Both the position numbers and the translations under genes were made by a program. 64,000 bases of DNA from Pseudanabaena frigida. Lineage in GTDB: Bacteria > Cyanobacteriota > Cyanobacteriia > Pseudanabaenales > Pseudanabaenaceae. Position 1 is the first letter of the stretch; each line of letters opens with the position of its first letter. Where the stretch lies: NCBI GenBank assembly GCA_003242085.1, contig QBML01000022.1, positions 28,397 to 92,396 of the forward strand, given 5' to 3'. Shown here in pieces: positions 35,719-44,326 of this stretch. A model generated the notes under the pieces. That model saw only the letters and a program-made list of their open reading frames with translations, searched no databases and was not told the DNA's origin.

Positions 35719-36708
35719 CTAAAATAAGCTTTTGCAATTATGTTGCACAATGTGCTTCCATCCATATCGGAAGTACCAAGATTTAGAATCTGCAACATAA
35801 TGATGTAGTACAGCTTTAGGCTGGATCACCTCAGCACAGCTTGGCATAACAATATATTCTTTAGCAGGAACAATAACACAAGACTTACCAGCTATGAGCA
35901 TTGCCACAAGAGCCTGCTCTTGGTAGTAGCTAGTTCCTTGCTGTTCAATCATAGTTTTACACCAATATTCTAGTTTTTCCCAATCAATATCCTCACTTTT
36001 TAGTCCACAAATTCCTACATTTACCCGCTCAGGTATTACTGAATTTGCGAGAGTAGTCATTAAATCTAGTGAATAGCCATAGGCAGTTTGTACATCCACC
36101 ATATGACAAGGTTGACTTGGATTATTTAGCCAATCCATCAAAACGTGAGGCGTTCTAAAAAACAACATATCAGAATCAAGGACTAGTTTCCAGCCCTGCG
36201 AACCAATATGAATGTCCGTAATTTTTCTTATGTGAGGATAGTTAAGACGACGTTCTCTTAAATAAGGAAACTTGTTTTGTGGAAGATATCGATCTATGTA
36301 CTCTTCGATCGCTGAATTAAGAATAATTTTTGCATTGGGGAAAATTCTAACAATCTCTTCTTGATGTTGTTTCTTTAACGAGCCATCATCATATATAACT
36401 GGTCGTAATATATTATTGGTCTGCTGCGACATTGAGTAAGCACAGAAACAAGTCTGATACCAGAATTTTCTCCCAGTTAAAAAATGTATGTTTAATGCAT
36501 TTATGTCCTTTTGTGTAACATCAAATTTGGTTGTTAAATTATAGGTTGATTTTTCCATTTGCAGTTGACCCTGAAAATCTGCATACATATCAAACACACT
36601 TCTATGGGCTAGTTTTTGTATGAAAGATTTTGGGGCGTAGTAAAGTTTATAAGCAATTACTCCAAGCTTTAATTTTTTTGATAGATTGCGGATGATTTGA
36701 GATTTCAT
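35719..36708 (-). CDS. Probable glycosyltransferase with DxD motif, family unassigned
   Basis: 329 aa from the ATG at 36708; a TTG at 36729 is possible but less likely. The motif WKLVLDSDMLFFRTP resembles the DxD site of GT8-like or glycogenin-like enzymes, and VLHHYVADSK near the C-terminus fits the distal His of that fold. Overall similarity to named families is weak. It lies in the polysaccharide locus between two GT2 genes. Function is inferred from the DxD motif and the neighbourhood. Confidence 0.7.
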   Translation of the reverse strand: MKSQIIRNLSKKLKLGVIAYKLYYAPKSFIQKLAHRSVFDMYADFQGQLQMEKSTYNLTTKFDVTQKDINALNIHFLTGRKFWYQTCFCAYSMSQQTNNILRPVIYDDGSLKKQHQEEIVRIFPNAKIILNSAIEEYIDRYLPQNKFPYLRERRLNYPHIRKITDIHIGSQGWKLVLDSDMLFFRTPHVLMDWLNNPSQPCHMVDVQTAYGYSLDLMTTLANSVIPERVNVGICGLKSEDIDWEKLEYWCKTMIEQQGTSYYQEQALVAMLIAGKSCVIVPAKEYIVMPSCAEVIQPKAVLHHYVADSKSWYFRYGWKHIVQHNCKSLF

Positions 36709-36793
36709 AGAAATTAATATAGGTAGCAAGGGTCAGTTATACCTAATAAATGAATAGTAAATTCTATCTAGGAATTTTTTAGTAGTTCAGTAT

Positions 36794-37741
36794 TCAGCCA
36801 TCTAAATCAGCAAGTCCTTCAAATGTACCGCATGTACCTCTCCAGCTTACAAAAGCACTAGGACTTTTCCATGCTTGACAATTAAAAAAAGACTTTAGTT
36901 TTCTTGGCAAAACGCTCCATCTAGGGATTTTCTCCCAAGGTCTAATGTTATGGGAATCTAATACTTGAATCCAAGAAAGAGACGCAGCATAGTTTAATCG
37001 AGCGAGATACTCTTTTGTGAGACGATTGGCGGAAATTAGGTGACTTAATTGTAACTGAGGGAAATATCCAACACCCCAGCCAGAGTCTAACAATGTCAAG
37101 TTAATATCGCAATCTCCGCCTGAACGTAGGCTTTTACCCGTTCGATCTAATTCCAGTCTCTTAGGATCTTTTGCAACACTATTGGCATAGTATATTGCTG
37201 CTTCTCTTTGTAGAGTCATACCCGCTCCAATTGGGGCAAATGATGGATAATATTTCTCTTGGTTAGGGGAGTGACTATAGAAATATGTTTGTACATCTTC
37301 GCCTAAATCTCGAAGCGCTAAGCAAACCCAAAAGTCTTTAATCCAAGCTTCTGGAGAAATTTCAAATTCGGGTAACGACTTCCCACCGATCGCACCCAAG
37401 TTAGGATATTTAGAAAATATACTAACTATATTTTCTAAATAGTTTGGATCGAGAACGTTATCGTCATCTACAAATACGATGTAGTTACCTTGGCTAGCTT
37501 GAATTCCTGCCAATCTTGCTCGGGTCAGTCCTAAATTTTTTTCAATAATAATCTTTGAATAATTAAGCCAAGATATATCAAAACTTGGAATATATTGAGG
37601 ATCTGGAGTGGCATTATCAACGATAATTAGCTCCCAAATATTATTTATAAGTGTTTGTTCTTGTAACCCATTAAGTGTTCTTTGAAAATACATCTGGTTA
37701 GGATTATGAGTGCAGATAATAACGGAAATAAGAGGGTTCAT
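36794..37741 (-). CDS. Glycosyltransferase family 2
   Basis: 315 aa. The start is the ATG at 37741, which overlaps the TGA of the acyltransferase gene as ATGA. A longer open frame to 37885 exists, but its extra 48 residues are Trp/Ser/Cys-rich and antisense-like to nothing conserved. PLISVIICTHNPNQMYFQRTL, IIVDNATPD and FVDDDNVLDPNYLE are the GT2 motifs. A perfect 15-bp inverted repeat (37407-37441) lies in the codons just after the DDD site. Confidence 0.9.
   Translation of the reverse strand: MNPLISVIICTHNPNQMYFQRTLNGLQEQTLINNIWELIIVDNATPDPQYIPSFDISWLNYSKIIIEKNLGLTRARLAGIQASQGNYIVFVDDDNVLDPNYLENIVSIFSKYPNLGAIGGKSLPEFEISPEAWIKDFWVCLALRDLGEDVQTYFYSHSPNQEKYYPSFAPIGAGMTLQREAAIYYANSVAKDPKRLELDRTGKSLRSGGDCDINLTLLDSGWGVGYFPQLQLSHLISANRLTKEYLARLNYAASLSWIQVLDSHNIRPWEKIPRWSVLPRKLKSFFNCQAWKSPSAFVSWRGTCGTFEGLADLDG
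37407..37441. repeat. Inverted repeat inside a GT2 coding region
   Basis: TATTTAGAAAATATA and its exact complement are separated by CTAAC. On the sense strand it encodes the YLENIVSIFSK part of the protein. It is AT-rich and may be fortuitous. Confidence 0.7.
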
Positions 37742-38331
37742 AGACGAGTTCTTATAACTTTTGCAGGAATCCCAACAGCGATTGAGTATGGAGCTAAATC
37801 TTTTGTTACAACTGCTCCAGCACCAACTATACATCCATTTCCAATAGTTATGCCACCTAAAACGGTAACCCCAGCTCCAAGCCAAACGTCGTCGCCAATA
37901 GTAACGGGCAAAAGAATGTCAGGTTGCGATCTGATTCTAGTATTTTTGCTAGGAATAGTATGGTTTGAAGAGATAATTTTACAGTGAGTTGCAATCAAAG
38001 TATCTCTACCAATTTTGACTCCTCCATTGCCATAAATTATTGTGTATGGCCCTATAAAAACGTTCTCATCTATATCGATCGCTCCACCCCAACATTCCAA
38101 ATTCACCCCGTTACAAATTTCGGATTTTGCACGTATATTTATTTCCCCTTTCTTCCCTTGAGATAACCCTAATTTCACTGTTACATTTTTTCCTACCAAG
38201 CAATCAGAGTCAATTTTTATGCCGATTTCTTTTAATATAAATATTCTGAAGGAGTTACTGATGGGAGATATCCTGTTGATAAAAATCTCTAAAATGGACT
38301 TATTCAAATAAGGAATAATAGACAGTAACAT
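37738..38331 (-). CDS. Hexapeptide-repeat acyltransferase (LbH fold)
   Basis: 197 aa. From about residue 55 the sequence follows the [LIV]-G-x4 hexapeptide pattern (VFIGPYTIIYGNGGVKIG, VWLGAGVTVLGGITIGNG, VGAGAVVTKDLAPYSI), which builds a left-handed beta helix. The catalytic His is in SSNHTI. Such trimeric enzymes move acetyl from acetyl-CoA to a sugar hydroxyl or amine. It overlaps the GT2 start by 4 bp, so acceptor recognition may be coupled to that sugar. Confidence 0.9.
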   Translation of the reverse strand: MLLSIIPYLNKSILEIFINRISPISNSFRIFILKEIGIKIDSDCLVGKNVTVKLGLSQGKKGEINIRAKSEICNGVNLECWGGAIDIDENVFIGPYTIIYGNGGVKIGRDTLIATHCKIISSNHTIPSKNTRIRSQPDILLPVTIGDDVWLGAGVTVLGGITIGNGCIVGAGAVVTKDLAPYSIAVGIPAKVIRTRL

Positions 38332-38359
38332 AATAATTATATGTTTGAGTTATAAATAA

Positions 38360-39559
38360 TTATTTGTTTCCATTCGCGATCGCTAAAAAACGGTAGGCAA
38401 ATTCTTGAGTTTCTTGAGCATTTCTATCTCTTGCTAAAGCTTCTTGCTCCAGATCGGGTGTGACGATCGGACTATTCCAACATTCATCAATTAAGTGTGC
38501 TAACTGCTGAGGGGAATGCCGTTCAAAAAAACTGCTATTAGGTGGATTTTGCTCTAAATGTACGGAGAAATCGGATAAAAGCATTGTCTTGCCAAGACAT
38601 CTAGCATCTTCTACAACCGTGCTCCAACCTTCAAACAACGATGGTTGGATTACGGCAATAGAGCGTCTCATTAACTGCATTTGATCCTGCTTAGGTATTA
38701 AACCTAATAAATATGTTTGAGATTCTAAACTATATTCTTGAATTGTTTTAAGAATAGTATCCATATAGTTAGGATTTCGATAATCCTCAGTACTACCTGT
38801 ATAGGCTATAACTGGATAGATCGATTTGCTTTTTAATATTTTCAGAGCTTCAAAAATTATGCCATGATTTTTGTGTTGCCAAAATTGATTACTTACTAAG
38901 AAAAACCGATCTGGCAAACTATACTTTTGCTGTATTGCGATCGCATCCTCTTTATACCAAGCTTCCTGTAAAGAAGTTCTAAATTGTAAAACCTCAACTT
39001 TAGTTTTTGAATTGGGAAAAAATGTTTGGAAATCTTTAGCTGCACTATTACTACTTAAGACAACTCTTTGACTTGATGTGGCTATCTTTTTAAATGATTT
39101 ATCCCTATCGATAATTTCTGATTCTGTAAACAAATGCGGTAAATATTTGTGTTGAAAATCAGCGATCCAAGGACATCCATGTAGGTTTAATTTTTCTTCT
39201 CTTGTTGATGTTTGATATGGATAAATAAAATCAATACCAACCTTTTGCAAAAAGTCTGACATTCGAGGATTAGCTTCTCTCAAGAAAATATTTCTTGCTT
39301 TCCATCGTAAGCGATCGATTAGATTGCGAGATTTTAATTCTCTATCTAAATCATAGGTAGTATTTAAAAAAGGTTCTAATTGATTAAGGATATCAGGATT
39401 GATAGATTTTTTACTATAGAGCAAACAAACTTCAAAGGTTTGCTTAACTTCAGAAGGCAAATTAATTAATGCTAAAATAATATTTTTAATATACTCAGAT
39501 CCGCCAATCCATTCTTTGCCACCTAACATTATCAAACCGATTCTTAGAGGCTTTTTCAT
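38360..39559 (-). CDS. Glycosyltransferase family 4
   Basis: 399 aa from the ATG at 39559, which overlaps the epimerase stop (ATGA at 39556-39559); a longer frame to 39586 would run into the epimerase. RIGLIMLGGKEWIGGSEYIKN is the N-terminal loop. RFFLVSNQFWQHKNH begins the donor domain, and PSLFEGWSTVVEDARCLGKT shows the GT4 Glu-x7-Glu pair with the second acid in VVED. Likely coupled to the upstream nucleotide-sugar epimerase. Confidence 0.9.
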   Translation of the reverse strand: MKKPLRIGLIMLGGKEWIGGSEYIKNIILALINLPSEVKQTFEVCLLYSKKSINPDILNQLEPFLNTTYDLDRELKSRNLIDRLRWKARNIFLREANPRMSDFLQKVGIDFIYPYQTSTREEKLNLHGCPWIADFQHKYLPHLFTESEIIDRDKSFKKIATSSQRVVLSSNSAAKDFQTFFPNSKTKVEVLQFRTSLQEAWYKEDAIAIQQKYSLPDRFFLVSNQFWQHKNHGIIFEALKILKSKSIYPVIAYTGSTEDYRNPNYMDTILKTIQEYSLESQTYLLGLIPKQDQMQLMRRSIAVIQPSLFEGWSTVVEDARCLGKTMLLSDFSVHLEQNPPNSSFFERHSPQQLAHLIDECWNSPIVTPDLEQEALARDRNAQETQEFAYRFLAIANGNK

Positions 39560-40479
39560 ATATCTAAAAGTTCGGCTTTGCACCAATTTACAAAAGTTTT
39601 AACACCCTGCTCGAATGGAACGGTAGGGATAAAACCAATAGATTTTATCTTAGTAATATCGGCTTGCCAATTGAGGGGGTTACCTGTAGGAACAACACCA
39701 TTAAATAGGGGTGTAGATTTTTTGTCTAATGACTCTAGCACCATCTTCGCTAGTTCGACAATGGTAACTTCTTGACCATTGCCCAGATTATATATTTCTC
39801 CTTGCATGGGTGCGCGATCGCTAACTATATCAAATGCTCTCGCAATATCAAGGGCATGGATAAAATCTCGACTCTCAATGCCTGTACCTTGGAGGATCAA
39901 TTCTTTTTGAGATATGGCTTTTTGGCAAATATCCCACATTACCTGGCGGCGCAGTCCTGCACCATAGGCCGAAAAGATTCTAATGCTTGCTGTTGGTTGA
40001 TTATAAATTCTGGCGAACTCTAGACATATTTGTTCGCTTTGGAGCTTGTGAAATCCGTAGGGTGAGATGGGGGCTACAGGATGTTTCTCGTCAATGGGTA
40101 ATTTTGATGGGTTGCCATAGACGGCGGCACTAGAGAGAAAAATAAATTTACAAGTGGGGACGTTGAGACGCAGTGCGTTAAGGATATTGAAGGTCAGTAA
40201 TGTGTTGCTATAAAAGTCAGCGGCTGGATCGGAAACCGACAGAGCCACTGAGGCTCGTCCAGCACAATGGATCAGGGTGTGTGGCTTATGAGCTGCTAGT
40301 AAGCTATGAAATTCTGGGGTTGGTAATTGTAGACGTTGGTATGCCGATAGATCTGCAAGGGGAGCGTTTTCTGGTGGGGAGTTATCAGTGCCGATAACTT
40401 TCCAGCCTTGCCTTGAGAAATAACGTGCTACATAACGACCAATAAAGCCTGCAACGCCTGTAATTAATACTGTTTTCAT
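39556..40479 (-). CDS. NAD-dependent sugar epimerase/dehydratase (extended SDR)
   Basis: 307 aa. GVAGFIGRYVARYF at 8-21 is the NAD-binding glycine motif. LSSAAVYGNPSKLP and ISPYGFHKLQSEQ contain the catalytic Ser and the YxxxK pair. GIESRDFIHALDIARAFD and YNLGNGQEVTI are typical of UDP/GDP-sugar epimerases (GalE/RmlB-type superfamily). It would supply an activated sugar to the locus. The exact reaction (C4 epimerisation, dehydration or reduction) cannot be fixed. Confidence 0.9.
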   Translation of the reverse strand: MKTVLITGVAGFIGRYVARYFSRQGWKVIGTDNSPPENAPLADLSAYQRLQLPTPEFHSLLAAHKPHTLIHCAGRASVALSVSDPAADFYSNTLLTFNILNALRLNVPTCKFIFLSSAAVYGNPSKLPIDEKHPVAPISPYGFHKLQSEQICLEFARIYNQPTASIRIFSAYGAGLRRQVMWDICQKAISQKELILQGTGIESRDFIHALDIARAFDIVSDRAPMQGEIYNLGNGQEVTIVELAKMVLESLDKKSTPLFNGVVPTGNPLNWQADITKIKSIGFIPTVPFEQGVKTFVNWCKAELLDI

Positions 40480-40523
40480 TTAGCGAATTACATAAATTGG
40501 TAGCGATCAAGAGGCTAAGATTG

Positions 40524-41369
40524 TCATGGCTTAATTGCTAAGAATGAATAATGGCGACCAGGAGTATTGTCTTTTTGTGATTGATACCAAATATAAAGCT
40601 CTTGCAAAGCCTTAAGTTTGGAAAGATTAAACCCTATTGTATTGCCAAGTTTTCTGATTAAAAAAGGTTTGACTAAATTTTGGCGTTGGGTTTTGGTCAT
40701 TGGAAAGTAGTTAATAACACTTTGGAGAGGTGCTAGGGTTTGAAGTATTTTTAGTCCTGATAAATTAATAGCTGTAATATATTCTTCTAATAGATAAGCA
40801 TTTTCTCCTCCATAGAGATGATGAAGTGGATGAGAATCGAGAAATTTTTGTAAGTCTGCTTTTTGAGAAATGATATGTTCGCGTGTAGCAATGAAGTAAC
40901 CATTCGGCTTTAAAACTCTAGCGGCTTCTTGGCATAACTGGTTAAGATCCTGGGCGTGATGAAGTACGGCTCTACCGTAAACAATGTCAAAAGTGTGATC
41001 GCCAAATGGTAAAGTTTCACCCCAGTCCTGTACTACTTCGATCGCTAAACCTGAACTTTTAGCTAAGTTCTGAATAGCTCCTGCTCCGACTAAATTACTA
41101 GGATTAGGTTCTAGAGCGGTTACTGCGTAACCTGATTTAGCAAAAGCATAGCTAGAAATTCCTCTTCCTGCACCAATATCTAATACTTTTCCAGAATTTT
41201 TAGTCTTTAAAATGCTAATTAATTCACTCCATTCTTCGCTCTGAAAAAATCTTTCAGCAGCAGTTTCTAATGGATCGTCATAGTAACAATATTTGACTAA
41301 TTCGCTTTTGTCTGGCTGTTCTCTTAGCCATTGAACTGCTTCTTCCCAAGTCAAAAATTTTTCGAGCAT
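40524..41369 (-). CDS. Class I SAM-dependent methyltransferase
   Basis: 281 aa. GKVLDIGAGRGISSYAFAKSG (about 55-75) is motif I. VTALEPNPSN carries the ribose-binding acid. LPFGDHTFDIVYGRAVLHHAQ and EAARVLKPNGYFIATREH are motifs II and III of the Methyltransf_11 type. It is located in the polysaccharide locus 23 bp after a small unknown gene, so a carbohydrate or lipid-sugar acceptor is likely, but unproven. Confidence 0.88.
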   Translation of the reverse strand: MLEKFLTWEEAVQWLREQPDKSELVKYCYYDDPLETAAERFFQSEEWSELISILKTKNSGKVLDIGAGRGISSYAFAKSGYAVTALEPNPSNLVGAGAIQNLAKSSGLAIEVVQDWGETLPFGDHTFDIVYGRAVLHHAQDLNQLCQEAARVLKPNGYFIATREHIISQKADLQKFLDSHPLHHLYGGENAYLLEEYITAINLSGLKILQTLAPLQSVINYFPMTKTQRQNLVKPFLIRKLGNTIGFNLSKLKALQELYIWYQSQKDNTPGRHYSFLAIKP

Positions 41370-41392
41370 TTTCTAATGATTTTCTATTATTT

Positions 41393-41707
41393 TTAAGCTG
41401 CCATAGGAATTAGGTAATTAGAGAGGTTTGCTAAGACATCTAAATACCACCACCATTTTTGCGATGATATATTGTTTTTCTTTCGATGCTCAGACAGGTT
41501 AATAAAATGAGAAATTTCTTGATAAAAAACGGCAGCATTAGCTATTAGTTTTTTGTCTGCCTCAAATAATATCCTTTGTGCATCTAAACTGAATTCTGAT
41601 TCTAAAGTAGCAATTTGATCTCTGATTGCTAAGAGTTCTAACTGTTCTCCACCACTTACGTCTGGATAATCCAAGCTGAGGTTATAAATATTTAGTAGTT
41701 TGTTCAT
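41393..41707 (-). CDS. Small hypothetical protein of the polysaccharide locus
   Basis: 104 aa, helical and amphipathic, with many Leu, Glu and aromatic residues (KWWWYLDVLANLSNYL near the end). No family recognised. It overlaps a 37-codon frame upstream by ATGA and precedes the methyltransferase by 23 bp, so it is very likely translated within the operon. It may be an accessory or scaffold subunit, but that is a guess. Confidence 0.7.
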   Translation of the reverse strand: MNKLLNIYNLSLDYPDVSGGEQLELLAIRDQIATLESEFSLDAQRILFEADKKLIANAAVFYQEISHFINLSEHRKKNNISSQKWWWYLDVLANLSNYLIPMAA

Positions 41708-41817
41708 TTTAACAAATCCTCTAATATTTCAATATAAACAAAGTTTGGATTGCTCAGGTAATTATGTGGATCTTTGGGAGGAAATGATGTTTCTAGTATG
41801 CCATCTATTCCAATCAT
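41704..41817 (-). CDS. Possible 37-aa small protein
   Basis: ATG at 41817, TGA overlapping the start of the 104-aa gene as ATGA (41704-41707). It begins 11 bp after the stop of the methyltransferase-like gene. The product (MIGIDGILETSFPPKDPHNY...) has mixed composition and an acidic tail. The operon-like overlap supports translation, but there is no clear Shine-Dalgarno and no known relative. Confidence 0.4.
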   Translation of the reverse strand: MIGIDGILETSFPPKDPHNYLSNPNFVYIEILEDLLK

Positions 41818-41828
41818 GACTAATTAAT

Positions 41829-42731
41829 TTATTCAATATTTACGAGTGGTAGAGAATTTAAGATTTTTTGCTCTTCTTCGAGAGACAGATAGGCTAGGTT
41901 GCCCAATTCATCACGGGATTCCCGAAACTGTGCAGCGACATATCCTTCTTCAGAAGTGAGTTCTTTTAATGCATCAGGTTTTAGATCTTTTCGCACAAAG
42001 AAAGCATTGTTTCCAGCAGTATTACAGCCAACAAAAGCATAACCTTTTCTATTAGCCAAGAGACATAAAGCTTTAAGTGAAGCTCCAAAATAAGCATTTG
42101 AGTGATGGGCTTGTGTACGCACAAAATTTGAGTCATAGGGAACAACTAGAGCTTTTGTTGCACCAAACCTAAAGTTATACTCAGACACGACAATTGCTGG
42201 ATTAATAACATTTATGGCTTGCCATACCCAATAGTCATTTCCATCTATATCAACAGAGAGCAGCCCTATATCTCCTTTGATACCATTCTCTGAAATAATT
42301 TGATTGATATTGTCTGTGGTTATAAATGAATGAACAGCTTTAAGATTGTACTGCCAATAAATGGGATCGTGTCTAATATAAGTAATATCTTTTAAATTAC
42401 CATCTATAACTAGACCAGACCAATTATTGTTAATTAATAAAAATCTTGTATTTGATTCGGTGTAATTTTGAACGCCAAATTCAACAAATATATTGCGGGA
42501 CACTTTAACATTTTTTAGTAAGTATTGGATAATGCCATCTTCACCCCACTGAGAAAATACCCTATATTCATTCCCTGCCAACTCATTGTTACAGGATATG
42601 TCTAGTTGCCTACTCTCAATTCTGCCAAGAGATTCCTGAATTTTATGTAGAGTTAAGTTTATTTGTTGTTGCTGAACATCAATTTTATTTAATTGTTGAA
42701 ATTTAGATATTACTTTGCTTATAAAATTCAT
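41829..42731 (-). CDS. FkbM-like methyltransferase-fold protein
   Basis: 300 aa. The first 45 residues are a short coiled-coil-like region (LNKIDVQQQQINLTLHKIQE). SQWGEDGIIQYLL and NIFVEFGVQNYTESNTRFLL resemble the SAM pocket of FkbM relatives, with the first Gly replaced in a VEFG motif. GLLSVDIDGNDYWVWQAI takes the place of the KIDVEG hallmark. It looks like a divergent methyltransferase; catalytic competence is uncertain. It is set in the polysaccharide operon. Confidence 0.7.
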   Translation of the reverse strand: MNFISKVISKFQQLNKIDVQQQQINLTLHKIQESLGRIESRQLDISCNNELAGNEYRVFSQWGEDGIIQYLLKNVKVSRNIFVEFGVQNYTESNTRFLLINNNWSGLVIDGNLKDITYIRHDPIYWQYNLKAVHSFITTDNINQIISENGIKGDIGLLSVDIDGNDYWVWQAINVINPAIVVSEYNFRFGATKALVVPYDSNFVRTQAHHSNAYFGASLKALCLLANRKGYAFVGCNTAGNNAFFVRKDLKPDALKELTSEEGYVAAQFRESRDELGNLAYLSLEEEQKILNSLPLVNIE

Positions 42732-42748
42732 AACAATGGGGAATAAAA

Positions 42749-43372
42749 TTAGATTGTTTTGATTATTTTGGATGGATTCCCAGCTACTACAACATTAGGA
42801 GGAATGTCTTTAGTTACGACAGAACAAGCTGCTATTATGGAGCCTCTTCCTATTTTAACCCCTTTTAGAACCGTTGAATTAAATCCAATCCAAACGTCAT
42901 CTTCTATGACTACTGGTGATGCCTTAATATCAAAAATATTTTCTTTTAGATGACCTGTAGACATAATTGATGAGAAATGCTGACTTCTTAGATAAGCATC
43001 AGTAGAGTGTGAGTTTGTATCATGTATATTGACGTTATGAGATATGTAAACACGACTACCTATTGCAATTGATTCAGATGACCATATCCTAGTCCCTTCT
43101 CCTACATAACAGCCTTCTCCAATGGATATTTTTCCTGCGTGAGCAAATATAAGTAATTCACCACGAACAACTGAATCTTTACCAATATTTATTAAGTCTG
43201 GACGCTGGCTAAGATTTGCAACCACCGCATTCGGCAATATTTTTACAGAGGTATGAATAGTGGCATTGCTTAAAAATTGTGCGTGTCTTTGTCGCTCTTC
43301 TTCAATTGCAATACCTCTTTTTAAGAACATAAATATTTTTTGTAAAAGACTATCTTTTAACCTTTTAATCAT
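42749..43372 (-). CDS. Hexapeptide-repeat acyltransferase (WbbJ-like)
   Basis: 207 aa. Left-handed beta-helix repeats from about residue 60 ([55 protein letters not shown]). The catalytic His lies in NIHDTNSH. The usual C-terminal AGNPSKIIK cap is present. It should O-acetylate a glycan residue. It is one of three such genes in the locus, so the polymer is probably heavily acylated. Confidence 0.9.
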   Translation of the reverse strand: MIKRLKDSLLQKIFMFLKRGIAIEEERQRHAQFLSNATIHTSVKILPNAVVANLSQRPDLINIGKDSVVRGELLIFAHAGKISIGEGCYVGEGTRIWSSESIAIGSRVYISHNVNIHDTNSHSTDAYLRSQHFSSIMSTGHLKENIFDIKASPVVIEDDVWIGFNSTVLKGVKIGRGSIIAACSVVTKDIPPNVVVAGNPSKIIKTI

Positions 43373-43420
43373 ATAAATAATATATTAAATTTATATAGTT
43401 TGTATTCTTAAGTATTTAAT

Positions 43421-44326
43421 TTAGTTAAGTAGTTTCATAAGTATTTTCTTAATGCGTTGCAACCAACTCAATGGTTTATTTAGTTGACGTAAATACTTAA
43501 ATATTACATTCATAACTTCATAGTCAACTTTAATATTTGTCGGCATAGACAATATTTTTTCTTGATTTATCTCAATGCTAAGCGGTAAAGATGTCCCACA
43601 ATGTGTACCACTACCGTCAAATCCTATATTTTCCACAAGTGTACGAATCGGATATAGAGTTAATCCATTAATTATAAATGTACTTAAATACCAGCGAATA
43701 GCCCATGAATCAATATCTCCATTGATTTGACTCTCTAGCATCTTGAAGTATGGATATGAGTTGTTTAAGTTAAACTTATATTTTAGTTTTCTATTATTAC
43801 TTAACAATTTGTATCCAGACATTTCAGGATCGAAATGCTGCCATGCCCGCTCCCAAGTTGCCCAGCCCCAAGAAGTTGTAAATGGTAAGAAAACTGTGTC
43901 ATTAGCTGAAATTAACTTTACAGGGAACATATGCCCAGATATTTGAATTACTTTAGATTCTGTTTCGTAAAAGTCTAAAGCTTTATTCATATATTCTAGA
44001 AAGGTAGAAGACAAAACTAAATCATCTTCTAAAACGATAACCTTGCCATACTTATTACAAAGTTCTGTTACTCCATTAATAATAGATTTCGCTAGCCCAA
44101 TATTTTGTTCACGCTCAATTATGTGAACTTGTCCACACCATTTTTGACTTTTAACAACTTCCCTTACTTGTTGAATAGCTTCCTTGTCTTCTGATTTCTT
44201 GATACCATCACAGAATACAAATAACTCACTTAATTCCGCAACATGATTTTTAGCTAGAGATTCTAGCGATCGTCTAGTATGCTCAGGTCTTTTGTAAGCA
44301 AAAAATGCGATCGGGGCTAGATTCAT
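43421..44326 (-). CDS. Glycosyltransferase (GT2/GNT-I-like)
   Basis: 301 aa. PIAFFAYKRPEHTRRSLESL and GKVIVLEDDLVLSSTFLEYM, with EDD as the metal-binding motif, are shared with GNT-I-like bacterial glycosyltransferases. WGWATWERAW in the middle is another marker of this subgroup. Its ATG overlaps the asparagine-synthase stop by 4 bp (44323-44326), implying coupled translation. The donor is not determined. Confidence 0.85.
   Translation of the reverse strand: MNLAPIAFFAYKRPEHTRRSLESLAKNHVAELSELFVFCDGIKKSEDKEAIQQVREVVKSQKWCGQVHIIEREQNIGLAKSIINGVTELCNKYGKVIVLEDDLVLSSTFLEYMNKALDFYETESKVIQISGHMFPVKLISANDTVFLPFTTSWGWATWERAWQHFDPEMSGYKLLSNNRKLKYKFNLNNSYPYFKMLESQINGDIDSWAIRWYLSTFIINGLTLYPIRTLVENIGFDGSGTHCGTSLPLSIEINQEKILSMPTNIKVDYEVMNVIFKYLRQLNKPLSWLQRIKKILMKLLN

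Noticed and set aside
37742-37885. N-terminal extension of the GT2 gene (Trp/Ser/Cys-rich)
   Set aside because: It lies over the acyltransferase repeats, is low in plausible protein character, and the ATGA overlap marks the true start at 37741.
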